64,000 nucleotides of DNA from Pseudomonas sp. KK4 (GCF_001984065.1 NZ_LYVP01000021.1:1-64000), one strand, 5' to 3'. Numbered from the stretch's first letter, positions 1 through 9,974 are shown. The notes: a model not told the origin generated them from the sequence alone. A program made the numbers and translations.

Positions 1-1
1 C

Positions 2-643
2 CCGGTGGCCACGCCCGAAGCGTTCTACCAGTTGCAGCAGGCCCAGTCGCCGCTGCCCTCCACCGGCAAACCGGACCCGGCTGCGGTGCCGGCGTTCTTC
101 GGTTCGCACCCGGAAGCCGCGGCGTTCCTGGCCTGGGTCAAGACTGCCAAGCCGTCGGCCAGCTATGCGACCGAGACCTATAACAGCGTCAACGCGTTTT
201 ATCTGGTCAATGCCGCCGGGCAGCGGCAGGCCGTGCGCTGGAACATGGTGCCGGTGGCCCAGGATGCACCGGGGGCAACGGCGCCGGAGGGCACCGACTA
301 TCTGGACAAGGACCTGGTGCAGCGCATCAACGCAGGTCCGTTGCGTTGGCAGTTGCTGATCACCTTGGCCGACCCCGGTGATCCGGTGAACGACGCCACC
401 AAGGTCTGGCCCGCAGGGCGCAAGGTGCTGAACGCCGGCACCCTGGTGCTGGAAAAGACCCAGCCGCAACTGAGCGGCGAGTGCCGCGACATCAACTATG
501 ACCCGCTGGTGTTGCCCGCCGGCATCGAAGCGTCCGACGATCCGCTGCTGGCCGCGCGTTCTGCCGGTTATTCCAATTCCTACCTGCGTCGCACCAGCGA
601 AGTCAGCCAATTGCCCGCCGCCAAACAGGAGGCCCAGCAATGA
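2..643 (+). CDS. Catalase-family peroxidase (SrpA-like), 5' end cut off by the window
   Basis: This is the C-terminal part of a small haem catalase-related peroxidase; the frame is open to the window edge, so the true start lies upstream. The last 40 residues carry the family's ending, DDPLLAARSAGYSNSYLRR, in which the first tyrosine is the likely proximal haem ligand. Before it lies a beta-barrel part with NAFYLVNAAGQRQAVRW. Members of this family are usually exported to the periplasm and use peroxide. The stop overlaps the start of the cytochrome b561 gene (ATGA), so the two are translationally coupled and probably form an electron-transfer pair. The signal peptide and distal histidine cannot be checked here. 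Confidence 0.85.
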   Translation, partial: PVATPEAFYQLQQAQSPLPSTGKPDPAAVPAFFGSHPEAAAFLAWVKTAKPSASYATETYNSVNAFYLVNAAGQRQAVRWNMVPVAQDAPGATAPEGTDYLDKDLVQRINAGPLRWQLLITLADPGDPVNDATKVWPAGRKVLNAGTLVLEKTQPQLSGECRDINYDPLVLPAGIEASDDPLLAARSAGYSNSYLRRTSEVSQLPAAKQEAQQ

Positions 644-1185
644 GCACTCAACCCAACCATTTCGCTCCACTGGCGCGCCTGCTGCACTGGCTGATGGCGC
701 TGATGATCATCGCCATGCTGTTCATCGGTGCGGGCATGGTCGCCTCGGTCTCGGAACGCCATGAATGGCTGATCCACCTGCACAAACCGTTGGGCGTGGC
801 GATTCTGCTGCTGGCGATCGTGCGTCTGGCGGTGCGCTTTTCCACCCGGCAGCCGCCACTGCCGGCGGACCTGCCGGGCTGGCAAGTGCTGGCGGCGAAA
901 GCGTCCCACGTAATGCTTTACGTCTTGATGTTGGTTTTGCCGCTGTTGGGCTGGGCGATGATTTCGGCGTCGGGCGAGCCGGTGATGCTCGGCAGTTCAT
1001 TGCAATTGCCTTCGATCGTAGCGGCCAACGCGCAGGTGTTCGCGTTTTTGCGCAAGGCCCACGGGTACCTGGCGTATCTGCTGTTCTTGACGGTGTTGCT
1101 GCATCTGGCGGCGGCGCTGTTCCACGCCTGGGTACGCCGTGATGATGTGCTGGACAGCATGTTGAGGGGTAAGGATCGCGGCTGA
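640..1185 (+). CDS. Cytochrome b561
   Basis: A 181-residue membrane protein with four predicted helices (about residues 13-35, 47-65, 88-108 and 140-163), typical of bacterial cytochrome b561. Histidines suited to bind two b haems lie in or near the helices: ARLLHWLM, LHKPLGV, KASHVMLYV, KAHGYLAYLL and LLHLAAALFH. It should pass electrons from quinol to a periplasmic acceptor. Overlap with the upstream peroxidase gene suggests that peroxidase is the partner; that link is inference. A REP hairpin follows the stop. Confidence 0.9.
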   Translation: MSTQPNHFAPLARLLHWLMALMIIAMLFIGAGMVASVSERHEWLIHLHKPLGVAILLLAIVRLAVRFSTRQPPLPADLPGWQVLAAKASHVMLYVLMLVLPLLGWAMISASGEPVMLGSSLQLPSIVAANAQVFAFLRKAHGYLAYLLFLTVLLHLAAALFHAWVRRDDVLDSMLRGKDRG

Positions 1186-1197
1186 GTGCCGGCCCGT

Positions 1198-1223
1198 GTG
1201 GGAGCGAGCGAACTCGCTCCCAC
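1198..1223. repeat. REP hairpin between convergent genes
   Basis: A perfect palindrome, GTGGGAGCGAG-CGAA-CTCGCTCCCAC, lies between cytochrome b561 and the convergent carboxypeptidase gene. It belongs to the REP family found through the window and may serve as a bidirectional transcript end, although it lacks a T-tract. Confidence 0.75.
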
Positions 1224-1229
1224 AGGATT

Positions 1230-2375
1230 TCAACGCAGGCTATCGACCATCTCGGCCACGGTGGTCAACACATCCTTGCCCAACTGCTTGGAGCGCTTGC
1301 CCGACCAGCCAGTGACCGGGTTGGGGTGGTCGTCATGGTCCTTGAACGGCATTTCCAGGGTCAGCGACAGGCAGTCGTACTTCTGGCCGACACTGTTGCA
1401 GGCCAGGGTCATGTTGGCCTGGCCCGGCTCGTCCCGGGTGTAGCCGTACTTGGTCTGGAAGTCCTTGGTGGTTTTTTTCAGGTGGCTGCGGAACTGCTCT
1501 TCGAGTTTTTCGATGCGCGGCGTGTAGCCAGGGTTGCCTTCGCAAGCGGCGGTGAACACGTGGGGGATTTCCTCGTCACCGTGAACGTCGATGAACAGGT
1601 CGACGCCGTACTTTTCCATCTGCTGCTGAACGAAGAACACCTCCGGGCTGATTTCCGGGCTGGCGCTTTGCCAGGCGCGGTTCAGGTCCTGGCCCATGGC
1701 GTTGGTGCGCAGGTGGCCGTGGAACGCGCCATCCGGGTTCATGTTCGGCACCAGGTACAGGTCGGCGCTGGCCAGCAGTTTGTCCAGGACCGGATCGTCG
1801 TGGTGCTCCAGGCGTTCGATCACGCCTTCCATGAACCACTCGGCCATGTGTTCACCAGGGTGTTGCTGGGCAATCATCCACACCTTGCGCCGGCCTTCGG
1901 CTCCCGAGCCCTTGCGCAGCAGTTGAATGTCACGGCCTTCGACGCTCTTGCCGGTCGCCAGCAACTCGGTGCCCGCCTTGGTCAGTGCCTGCTCGATCAA
2001 CCAATCGTGGCGTCCGCGGCTGTAGGGTTCGAAATAGGCGAACCAGGCGTGGGTCTGCGTGGCTTCGAGGCAGAAGCGCAGGCAGTCGCCTTCGAAGATC
2101 GTCGGCACACGAAACCAGTTGACGTGATCGTAGGAAGCCACCGCCTGATAGCCGTCCCAGGCCTTGTTGTAGGAAGACTGGCTGGCGTTGTTGAGGCGAA
2201 ACCAGTGCTCCTGGCCGACGTGCAGGCCGCTGGCCTTGAAATGGAACCATTGAAAGTGTGGGCTGCGGGTATCCGGGCGGATGGCCAGCAACGGTTTGAG
2301 CGGGTCGCTGATGTCGATGACCTGGATGTTGCCGCTGTCGAAATTGGCAGAAATATCGAGGGAGGATTTAGCCAC
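1230..2375 (-). CDS. M14-family cytosolic-type zinc carboxypeptidase
   Basis: A 381-residue protein with an N-terminal beta domain (about 1-125) and an M14 peptidase domain. The zinc ligands are visible: HPGE at residues 172-175 and the histidine of FIDVHGDEE near 265. The catalytic glutamate is probably that of LTLEMPF near 347. NMNPDGAFHGHLRTN matches the substrate-binding stretch of cytosolic carboxypeptidases. No signal peptide is seen, so it should act in the cytoplasm, removing C-terminal residues from peptides or proteins; its substrate is unknown. The start is GTG, chosen because AGGAAA lies seven bases upstream. It appears monocistronic. Confidence 0.85.
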   Translation of the reverse strand: MAKSSLDISANFDSGNIQVIDISDPLKPLLAIRPDTRSPHFQWFHFKASGLHVGQEHWFRLNNASQSSYNKAWDGYQAVASYDHVNWFRVPTIFEGDCLRFCLEATQTHAWFAYFEPYSRGRHDWLIEQALTKAGTELLATGKSVEGRDIQLLRKGSGAEGRRKVWMIAQQHPGEHMAEWFMEGVIERLEHHDDPVLDKLLASADLYLVPNMNPDGAFHGHLRTNAMGQDLNRAWQSASPEISPEVFFVQQQMEKYGVDLFIDVHGDEEIPHVFTAACEGNPGYTPRIEKLEEQFRSHLKKTTKDFQTKYGYTRDEPGQANMTLACNSVGQKYDCLSLTLEMPFKDHDDHPNPVTGWSGKRSKQLGKDVLTTVAEMVDSLR

Positions 2376-2733
2376 GGTCAGGTTTCCTGATTTGGATTTA
2401 TGGCGGCTACTTTACACGCAAGAGAAGGGGCTGACAGCGAAGAAAAAACGTTTCACCGGTGGCTTGGCGCAGGCATTGAAAACCACGAGCACGAATGGCC
2501 GGATTTATGCAGTGAGGTGAATGAAATCAGAGGGTTAGAGCGTGGGGGCGTCCTCCTTGACGCCAACGCAGCTTAGAGACTGTGCAATTGATTCTCAAGT
2601 GCTATTTGCCATAACCGTGCCGTGTTGATAAACGGTCTTTCCTGTCGGCGAATAATCTTTTCATCACATCCGCGTCACTGATTTGCAGCACCCGAAGACT
2701 TCATGGCCTGAAGAAGTCAGCCAGAAAACTGAC
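2376..2733. other. Gene-free stretch upstream of the carboxypeptidase
   Basis: This gap separates the carboxypeptidase start from the end of the PrrF sRNA. It must hold the carboxypeptidase promoter, but no convincing -35/-10 pair was picked. No open frame in it looks coding. Confidence 0.4.
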
Positions 2734-2846
2734 AAAAAAAGACCCGGCAAAAAGCCGGGTCAAAAACCGTGATTAGCCTGATGAGGAGACAGTCCAAGAG
2801 TCCGACCTAAGGTCCCTTGGCCCATCGACTGATCTCGCGATCAGTT
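2734..2846 (-). ncRNA. prrF: PrrF iron-responsive small RNA
   Basis: About 113 nt on the minus strand. It starts with AACTGATCGCGAGATCAG, a 5' hairpin like that of P. aeruginosa PrrF. It contains the conserved stretch CTCCTCATCAGGCTAATCA, the part that pairs with targets such as sodB. It ends in a rho-independent terminator (stem GACCCGGC/GCCGGGTC at 2741-2761) with a seven-base T-tract. A near-consensus promoter overlapped by a Fur box lies directly upstream. PrrF RNAs are made when iron is scarce and, with Hfq, repress mRNAs of dispensable iron-using proteins. In fluorescens-type species the two copies are unlinked; which copy this is cannot be told. Confidence 0.88.
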
Positions 2847-2851
2847 GATGC

Positions 2852-2880
2852 AATAATAATCATTCTCATTTAAGAGTCAA
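2852..2880 (-). promoter_or_regulatory. PrrF promoter with overlapping Fur box
   Basis: On the minus strand TTGACT (2875-2880) and ATTATT (2852-2857) are separated by exactly 17 bases, giving a start at about 2846. The spacer and -10 hold GAGAATGATTATTATT, which matches the 19-bp Fur consensus at 13 positions. Fur-Fe2+ bound here would block RNA polymerase. Confidence 0.85.
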
Positions 2881-2936
2881 GGGATTTAATCATTGCGAGC
2901 GGAAAATTCGTTCCGTCCTCTTCGTGCGCCTTTGCT

Positions 2937-3278
2937 TCAGATGCTCTGATGCCTCTCCAGGGATCGGTCTACCAACGCCTTGGCCATGTCGATCATGTGC
3001 ACCGCCGAAAACGCCAGGTCCCGGGGCGTCCCCTGCAATTGGCTGGCCGATTCATAGGCCGTGGCGGCGGCACAGCGCAACAGGTCCGAGGCACGGACCA
3101 GCGCCTCCTCGTTGGTGACATTCGGGTTTACCTCAAAGAAGCGCACTTCGCCTGCTTCTTGCGCTGCGGCCGGTTTCAGGTAGTAGTCCAGCGCGCGCTG
3201 GGCGGCCGCGCAACCCTGAGGAGAGGTGAGTGACGTGTCAATTTGCATATCAGGCAAGTCGTCAAGGGAATGGGTCAT
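2937..3278 (-). CDS. DUF3077/DUF6124-type small protein
   Basis: A 113-residue protein whose second half (FFEVNPNVTNEEALVRASDL, followed by a cysteine-containing helix and a C-terminal amphipathic helix) matches a small family common in Pseudomonas and known as DUF3077 or DUF6124. Function is unknown. The start at MTHSLDD is used because the open frame further upstream runs into the divergent regulator gene and looks non-coding. It is transcribed away from the CI-like regulator across a 129-bp gap, so that regulator may control it. Confidence 0.75.
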   Translation of the reverse strand: MTHSLDDLPDMQIDTSLTSPQGCAAAQRALDYYLKPAAAQEAGEVRFFEVNPNVTNEEALVRASDLLRCAAATAYESASQLQGTPRDLAFSAVHMIDMAKALVDRSLERHQSI

Positions 3279-3334
3279 GGTGATGGCAAGCTCAGTGATA
3301 GGTTCAGATCCGTGAAGCCATCCTAGTACGATCT

Positions 3335-3359
3335 GTATTTGTGACCATAATTTAAATAC
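3335..3359. promoter_or_regulatory. Candidate operator in the divergent regulator/DUF3077 gap
   Basis: GTATTT and AAATAC form an inverted repeat with a 13-base AT-rich spacer, midway between the divergent starts. Placement suits a CI-type repressor that controls both promoters; the assignment is inference. Confidence 0.4.
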
Positions 3360-3407
3360 TACATTTTGTGTTTTGATGGTCGGAGCCCACCACGTATCGT
3401 GCCGCAC

Positions 3408-4046
3408 ATGGATAAATGGATTGAATTGGTCAAGGCCAAGATGAGTGAACTCAAAGTCACTCAGGAAGTGCTCGCCGAGCGCCTCGGGATGTCCCAGGGC
3501 GGCGTTGGGCACTGGCTCAACAAACGACGCGAACCGGGCATCGAGGATATGAACCGTGTGCTCAAGGCACTGGGCATGGACTTTCTCGAAGTGGCGCTGG
3601 TGATTCGCGAACCCTCGGATGCCCCGGACGAGGCAATGCCCCTGACGCAAAAGTACAACCCGTACTTTCGCTACCCGGTCAGCGATTGGCAGCAGACGAC
3701 GCAAGTGCGTGATGGCGAACGGGGCCAGTACCGTTTCGAGCTGTCCGACTATCACGCCCGTGGCGCGGCGTTCTGGCTGACGGTGGCGGGGGATGCGATG
3801 ACGGCGCCCAGCGGCCTTAGCATTGCCGAGGGCATGCTTATCCTTGTCGACCCGGACGTCCAGGCCGAACCCGGCAAACTGGTGATCGCCCAGTGGCCGA
3901 GCAGCCACGAGGCGATTTTTCGCAAGTTGATCGAGGAGGGCGGGGAGCGTTATCTGGTTCCGCTCAATCCGACGTACCCCAAAGCCCTGTTCACCGACGA
4001 GTGCCGAATCATCGGCGTGGTGGTGCAGGCAACCGCTAAATTCTAG
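3408..4046 (+). CDS. CI-like XRE/S24 regulator, peptidase residues apparently lost
   Basis: A 212-residue protein of lambda CI/PrtR layout. An N-terminal XRE helix-turn-helix (about residues 4-60, TQEVLAERLGMSQGGVGHWL) is followed by a linker and a C-terminal S24 fold (about 110-212). The C-terminal part aligns by eye with lambda CI: CI GNSMTAP is here GDAMTAP, so the nucleophile serine is Ala130. CI FKKL is FRKL, putting Arg172 at the general-base lysine. The linker lacks an Ala-Gly or Cys-Gly cleavage pair. It may therefore be a repressor that does not self-cleave on DNA damage. The start at MDKWIELV is preferred over an upstream in-frame ATG because it begins the conserved domain. Confidence 0.85.
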   Translation: MDKWIELVKAKMSELKVTQEVLAERLGMSQGGVGHWLNKRREPGIEDMNRVLKALGMDFLEVALVIREPSDAPDEAMPLTQKYNPYFRYPVSDWQQTTQVRDGERGQYRFELSDYHARGAAFWLTVAGDAMTAPSGLSIAEGMLILVDPDVQAEPGKLVIAQWPSSHEAIFRKLIEEGGERYLVPLNPTYPKALFTDECRIIGVVVQATAKF

Positions 4047-4048
4047 TC

Positions 4049-4080
4049 AGATCGGCCCTCGCACAGCGCAGGGCCGATCT
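4049..4080. terminator. Bidirectional terminator hairpin
   Basis: An 11-bp perfect stem (AGATCGGCCCT/AGGGCCGATCT) with a 10-base loop lies between the convergent regulator gene and liuD. It is followed on the plus strand by TCATTTC, a weak T-run. Confidence 0.7.
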
Positions 4081-4085
4081 TCATT

Positions 4086-6041
4086 TCATGCCTCTTCCAG
4101 TTCCACCAACGCACTGCCTTCGCTGACCATCTCGCCTTCCTGGCAATACAGCGCCTTGATCACCCCGGCATGGGGCGCGCGGATACTGTGCTCCATCTTC
4201 ATCGCTTCCAGCACCACCAGTTGCGCGCCGGCTTCGACCGTTTGCCCGGCCTCCACCAATACCCGCACGATGCTGCCGTTCATGGGCGCGGTCAGTCCGC
4301 CCTGGTGGCTGTGGCTGGCCTCGACCGCGCTGATCGGGTCGTACGGCTCGATGCGGTGCAGTTCACCTTCCCATTGCAGATACACCAGATTGCCTCGGCG
4401 AATCGCCCGATGCTGGCGGCGCACGCCGTCGTGCTCGGTCAACAGATGTTCGCCCTTGAGCTGCGCGCTGCGGATCTGGGATGCGCCCAGTGTCAGGGCG
4501 CGATCCTGGCCTTCGCAGGCCAGGTGAAGGGTGACTTGCGCCGGCAATCCGGCCCGCAAGCCATTGCCGATCGCCCATGGCGAACTGGGGTCATCACCGC
4601 GCGCCGCATCGGGCTGGCTCTGCGCAAAAGCCTGGGCGGCGGCGTGCCAGAACTCATCGCTCAGGTCCGCAGGAGCCGGCAGCAACTGTTCCTGATAGCG
4701 CGGGATGAAACCGGTATCCAGTTCCGCCGCGGCAAACGCGGGATGGGCAATGATCCGGCGCAAAAAGTTGATGTTGGTCTTCAGGCCGCCAATGGCGAAC
4801 TCATCGAGCATGCTCAACAGGCGCAGACGGGCCTGTTCTCGGTCCTCACCCCAGGCAATCAGCTTGCCGAGCATCGGGTCATAGAACGGGGAAATCTCGT
4901 CGCCTTCTTCGACGCCGCTGTCCACCCGCCGACCCGCGCCCGGCGACGATTCGCGGTACAGCTCCAGGCGTCCGGTGGCCGGCAGGAAGTCGTTGCCCGG
5001 GTCTTCGGCATACAGCCGCACTTCAATCGCATGACCAACCAGCGGCACCTGATCCTGGGTCATGGGCAATGCTTCGCCACGGGCCACGCGAATCTGCCAC
5101 GCCACCAGATCGAGGCCGGTGATGGCTTCGGTGACCGGGTGCTCGACCTGCAGGCGGGTGTTCATCTCCATGAAGAAGAACTCACCACGGGCGTCCAGCA
5201 AAAACTCCACGGTGCCGGCACCGACGTAGCCGATGGCCTGGGCCGAACGCACGGCGGCTTCGCCCATGGCCCGGCGCAGTTCCGGGCTCAAGCCGGGTGC
5301 TGGCGCTTCTTCGACGACCTTCTGGTGGCGACGCTGGATCGAGCAGTCACGTTCGTTGAGGTACAGGCAGTTGCCGTGCTGGTCGGCGAACACCTGGATT
5401 TCCACGTGACGGGGTTTGAGCAGGTATTTTTCCACCAGCATCCGCGAATCGCCGAAGGACGACTGGGCTTCACGCTGGGCCGAGGCCAGGGCTTCGGCCA
5501 ATTGGCTGACGTCCTCCACCACCTTCATGCCCTTGCCGCCGCCGCCCGCCGTGGCCTTGAGCAGCACCGGGTAACCGATGCGTTCACAGGCGGCGCGGAA
5601 AGTGTCGAGGTCCTGAGCCTCACCGTGATAACCCGGCACCAGCGGCACGCCGGCGGTCTCCATCAGCGCTTTGGCGGCGGATTTGCTGCCCATGGCGTCG
5701 ATGGCCGAGGCGGGCGGGCCGAGGAAGATCAGGCCGGCGGCTTCGATCGCGCGGGCAAACCCGGCGTTCTCCGACAAAAAGCCATAACCGGGATGGATCG
5801 CCTGGGCGCCGCTGGCCTTGGCTGCGGCGATCAGCTTGTCGATTTGCAGGTAGCTGTCGGCGGCCTTGCTGCCGCCGAGGTCGACACGGATATCCGCTTC
5901 GCGGCTGTGGCGCGCATCACGGTCGGTGGCGCTGTGCACGGCGACGGTGGTCAGGCCCAGGGCCTTGGCGGTACGCATCACGCGGCAAGCGATCTCGCCG
6001 CGGTTGGCCACCAGCAGGGTGGTGAGGACGGGGGCGCTCAT
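4086..6041 (-). CDS. liuD: Methylcrotonyl-CoA carboxylase, biotin-containing alpha subunit
   Basis: A 651-residue biotin-dependent carboxylase subunit. It has an N-terminal biotin carboxylase domain (LLVANRGEIACRVMRTA; ATP-grasp glycine loop GGGGKGMKVV; EMNTRLQVEHPVTE) and a C-terminal biotinyl domain with the biotin lysine in LEAMKMEH near residue 615. With LiuB it carboxylates 3-methylcrotonyl-CoA in leucine breakdown. Acetyl- or propionyl-CoA carboxylases look similar, but the liuA-B-C neighbours settle the call. The start is the ATG that shares its A with the liuC stop (TGATG), so translation is coupled. Confidence 0.95.
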   Translation of the reverse strand: MSAPVLTTLLVANRGEIACRVMRTAKALGLTTVAVHSATDRDARHSREADIRVDLGGSKAADSYLQIDKLIAAAKASGAQAIHPGYGFLSENAGFARAIEAAGLIFLGPPASAIDAMGSKSAAKALMETAGVPLVPGYHGEAQDLDTFRAACERIGYPVLLKATAGGGGKGMKVVEDVSQLAEALASAQREAQSSFGDSRMLVEKYLLKPRHVEIQVFADQHGNCLYLNERDCSIQRRHQKVVEEAPAPGLSPELRRAMGEAAVRSAQAIGYVGAGTVEFLLDARGEFFFMEMNTRLQVEHPVTEAITGLDLVAWQIRVARGEALPMTQDQVPLVGHAIEVRLYAEDPGNDFLPATGRLELYRESSPGAGRRVDSGVEEGDEISPFYDPMLGKLIAWGEDREQARLRLLSMLDEFAIGGLKTNINFLRRIIAHPAFAAAELDTGFIPRYQEQLLPAPADLSDEFWHAAAQAFAQSQPDAARGDDPSSPWAIGNGLRAGLPAQVTLHLACEGQDRALTLGASQIRSAQLKGEHLLTEHDGVRRQHRAIRRGNLVYLQWEGELHRIEPYDPISAVEASHSHQGGLTAPMNGSIVRVLVEAGQTVEAGAQLVVLEAMKMEHSIRAPHAGVIKALYCQEGEMVSEGSALVELEEA

Positions 6042-6856
6042 CAACGCGGCTCCTTGGTGGTGATTTCGGCCTGCCAGCTCGGCGGGCGCTTTTGCAGGAA
6101 GGCCCGCAGACCTTCCTGGCCTTCGGGGCTGACGCGGATACGGGCGATGGCGTTTTCGGTGTAGCGGCGCAGGGCCGGGAGCAGCGAGCCGTCACCCACC
6201 TCACGCAGCAGGTCCTTGCTGGCGCGCATGGCGGCGGGGCTGTTGAGCAGCAGGTTGTCGATCCACTGCTCGACCTTTTGCTCAAGGTCGGCCAGCGGAT
6301 AGCTCTCCGACAGCAGCCCCAGTTCCCGTGCCCGCTGGCCGCCAAAACGCTCGGCGGTCAAGGCGTAGCGGCGGGTGGCGCGTTCGCCGATGGCTTGCAC
6401 CACGAACGGGCTGATCACCGCAGGCGCCAGGCCGATGCGCACTTCCGACAGGCAGAACTGCGCGTCATCGGCGCCAATGGCCATGTCGCAGCAACTGATC
6501 AGGCCCAAGGCCCCACCGAAGGCTGCGCCTTGCACCACGGCCAAGGTCGGCACTTTCAGTTTGGCCAGGTTGTACATCAACTCCGCCAGCTCCCGGGCGT
6601 CGTCGAGGTTGGTGTGGTAATCGAGCTCGGCCGACTGCTGCATCCACGCCAGATCGGCGCCAGCGCTGAAATGCTTGCCGCGACCGCGCAGCAGCAGGAA
6701 GCGTAGGCTGGCATCGCTCGACACCTGATCCAGCGCGAGGATCAGTTCGCGGATCATTTCGGCATTGAACGCGTTGTTCTTTTCTTCACGGCTGAGCCAG
6801 AGAGTCGCAAAACCCCTTGGGTCGGTCAGCAGTTCGAGGGTGTTGAAGTCGCTCAT
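6041..6856 (-). CDS. liuC: 3-Methylglutaconyl-CoA hydratase
   Basis: A 271-residue crotonase-fold enzyme. The oxyanion-hole segments HFSAGADLAWMQ and VQGAAFGGALGL are present, and a C-terminal helical part (FLQKRPPSW) ends the chain as in enoyl-CoA hydratases. In this operon it hydrates 3-methylglutaconyl-CoA to HMG-CoA; paralogues act on isohexenylglutaconyl-CoA in acyclic terpene breakdown, but no atu genes are seen nearby. It is coupled to liuD and separated from liuB by a REP pair. Confidence 0.92.
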   Translation of the reverse strand: MSDFNTLELLTDPRGFATLWLSREEKNNAFNAEMIRELILALDQVSSDASLRFLLLRGRGKHFSAGADLAWMQQSAELDYHTNLDDARELAELMYNLAKLKVPTLAVVQGAAFGGALGLISCCDMAIGADDAQFCLSEVRIGLAPAVISPFVVQAIGERATRRYALTAERFGGQRARELGLLSESYPLADLEQKVEQWIDNLLLNSPAAMRASKDLLREVGDGSLLPALRRYTENAIARIRVSPEGQEGLRAFLQKRPPSWQAEITTKEPR

Positions 6857-6880
6857 ATTCGTCCGTCTCCACGGCTCTTG

Positions 6881-6980
6881 TGTAGGAGCGAGCTTGCTCG
6901 CGATGGGCTACAGGGCGACGCGTTTTTTCAGAAAACACGCGTTATCGTTAACGTCCATCGCGAGCAAGCTCGCTCCTACA
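6881..6980. repeat. REP pair inside the liu operon
   Basis: Two inverted REP copies (TGTAGGAGCGAGCTTGCTCG and its reverse) flank a 60-base centre between liuB and liuC. Such pairs can form a long hairpin and may lower expression of the downstream genes liuC and liuD. Confidence 0.8.
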
Positions 6981-6988
6981 ACAAAAAA

Positions 6989-8596
<1,608 letters not shown>

Positions 8597-8609
8597 GGAC
8601 AGCTCCGTC

Positions 8610-9773
8610 TTAGCGGGTTTCGTTGAACAGTTCGCGACCGATCAGCATGCGACGGATCTCACTGGTGCCGGCGCCGATTTCGTACAGCTTGGCGTCACGC
8701 AGCAGACGGCCGGCCGGAAATTCGTTGATGTAGCCGTTGCCACCCAGAATCTGGATCGCGTCCAGGGCCATTTGCGTGGCGCGCTCGGCGCTATAGAGGA
8801 TCACGCCGGCGGCGTCCTTGCGGGTGGTTTCGCCGCGCTCGCAGGCCTGGGCGACCGCGTACAGGTAGGCGCGACTGGCGTTGAGTTGGGTGTACATGTC
8901 GGCGACCTTGCCCTGGATCAGCTGGAATTCGCCGATGCTCTGGCCGAACTGCTTGCGGTCGTGGATGTACGGCACGATCAGGTCCATGCAGGCCTGCATG
9001 ATTCCGGTCGGGCCGCCGGAGAGCACGACGCGCTCGTAGTCCAGACCGCTCATCAGCACCTTCACGCCGCCGTTGAGTACGCCGAGGATGTTCTCTTCCG
9101 GCACTTCGACGTCATCGAAGAACAACTCGCAGGTGTTGGAGCCGCGCATGCCGAGTTTGTCGAACTTGTTGCTGCGGCTGAAGCCTTTCCAATCGCGCTC
9201 GACAATGAATGCGGTGATGCCGTGGGGGCCCTTTTCCAGGTCGGTCTTGGCGTAGATCACGTAGGTGTTCGCGTCCGGGCCGTTGGTGATCCAGGTCTTG
9301 CTGCCGTTGAGTACATATTTGTCGCCGCGCTTATCGGCGCGCAGCTTCATCGACACCACGTCGGAGCCAGCATTCGGTTCGCTCATGGCCAGGGCGCCGA
9401 TGTGTTCGCCGCTGATCAGTTTGGGCAGGTATTTGAGTTTCTGTTCGTGGTTGCCGTTGCGGTTGATCTGATTGACGCAGAGGTTGGAGTGGGCGCCGTA
9501 GGACAGGGCGACAGAGGCCGAACCCCGGCTGATCTCTTCCATCGCCACCACATGGGCCAGGTAGCCCAGGCCAGCGCCGCCGTACTCTTCCGGCACGGTA
9601 ATCCCCAGCAGGCCCATGTCGCCGAATTTGCGCCACAGATCGGCGGGAAACAGGTTGTCGATGTCGATCTGAGCGGCGCGGGGAGCGATCTCTTTGGCGA
9701 CGAAGGACTGAACCTGATCGCGCAGCATGTCGATGGTTTCACCGAGGGCAAAGTTCAGGGATGGGTAGCTCAT
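8610..9773 (-). CDS. liuA: Isovaleryl-CoA dehydrogenase
   Basis: A 387-residue acyl-CoA dehydrogenase and first gene of the operon. [17 protein letters not shown] (FAD/substrate loop), the catalytic base in [12 protein letters not shown] (Glu247, the position typical of isovaleryl-CoA dehydrogenases) and the C-terminal [19 protein letters not shown] are present. It oxidises isovaleryl-CoA to 3-methylcrotonyl-CoA and passes electrons to ETF. AAGGTGA is the ribosome site. A LiuR-type palindrome lies 55 bp upstream of the start. Confidence 0.95.
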   Translation of the reverse strand: MSYPSLNFALGETIDMLRDQVQSFVAKEIAPRAAQIDIDNLFPADLWRKFGDMGLLGITVPEEYGGAGLGYLAHVVAMEEISRGSASVALSYGAHSNLCVNQINRNGNHEQKLKYLPKLISGEHIGALAMSEPNAGSDVVSMKLRADKRGDKYVLNGSKTWITNGPDANTYVIYAKTDLEKGPHGITAFIVERDWKGFSRSNKFDKLGMRGSNTCELFFDDVEVPEENILGVLNGGVKVLMSGLDYERVVLSGGPTGIMQACMDLIVPYIHDRKQFGQSIGEFQLIQGKVADMYTQLNASRAYLYAVAQACERGETTRKDAAGVILYSAERATQMALDAIQILGGNGYINEFPAGRLLRDAKLYEIGAGTSEIRRMLIGRELFNETR

Positions 9774-9828
9774 GGGTCACCTTTTGGCTTTTTGTAGGAC
9801 GGGGAGGACAGCGAATTACCTCTCACCT

Positions 9829-9842
9829 TTACGTTAACGTAA
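9829..9842. promoter_or_regulatory. LiuR-type palindrome upstream of liuA
   Basis: TTACGTTAACGTAA is a perfect 14-bp palindrome in the liuA/acyl-CoA synthetase gap. It matches the known LiuR site type (TTGACGTTWACGTCAA-like). A MerR-family regulator would bind it and twist the promoter. Confidence 0.8.
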
Positions 9843-9870
9843 GCCTGTGACGAATGGCTGTCAATCACCC

Positions 9871-9886
9871 TTTACGTTAACGTCAA
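9871..9886. promoter_or_regulatory. Second LiuR-type site, toward the acyl-CoA synthetase gene
   Basis: TTTACGTTAACGTCAA is palindromic except for one base pair and lies 43 bp (centre to centre) from the first site. Two sites in a divergent gap suggest that both directions belong to the LiuR regulon. Confidence 0.78.
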
Positions 9887-9974
9887 CTTGAGCGACAGTA
9901 GGACCGTTCCTACAGACAAGCACCCAGAGTGGGGGCCGCTGTTACACCCATTAATAAAGACAATAGGGGTCGTC

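Noticed and set aside
4170-6164. A 664-codon open frame on the plus strand opposite liuD
   Set aside because: It is the complement of a well-supported biotin carboxylase and has no family resemblance.
6943-6955. A GTTAACGT string resembling a LiuR site in the liuB/liuC gap
   Set aside because: It lies in the loop between two REP arms, lacks the full palindrome and has no nearby promoter.
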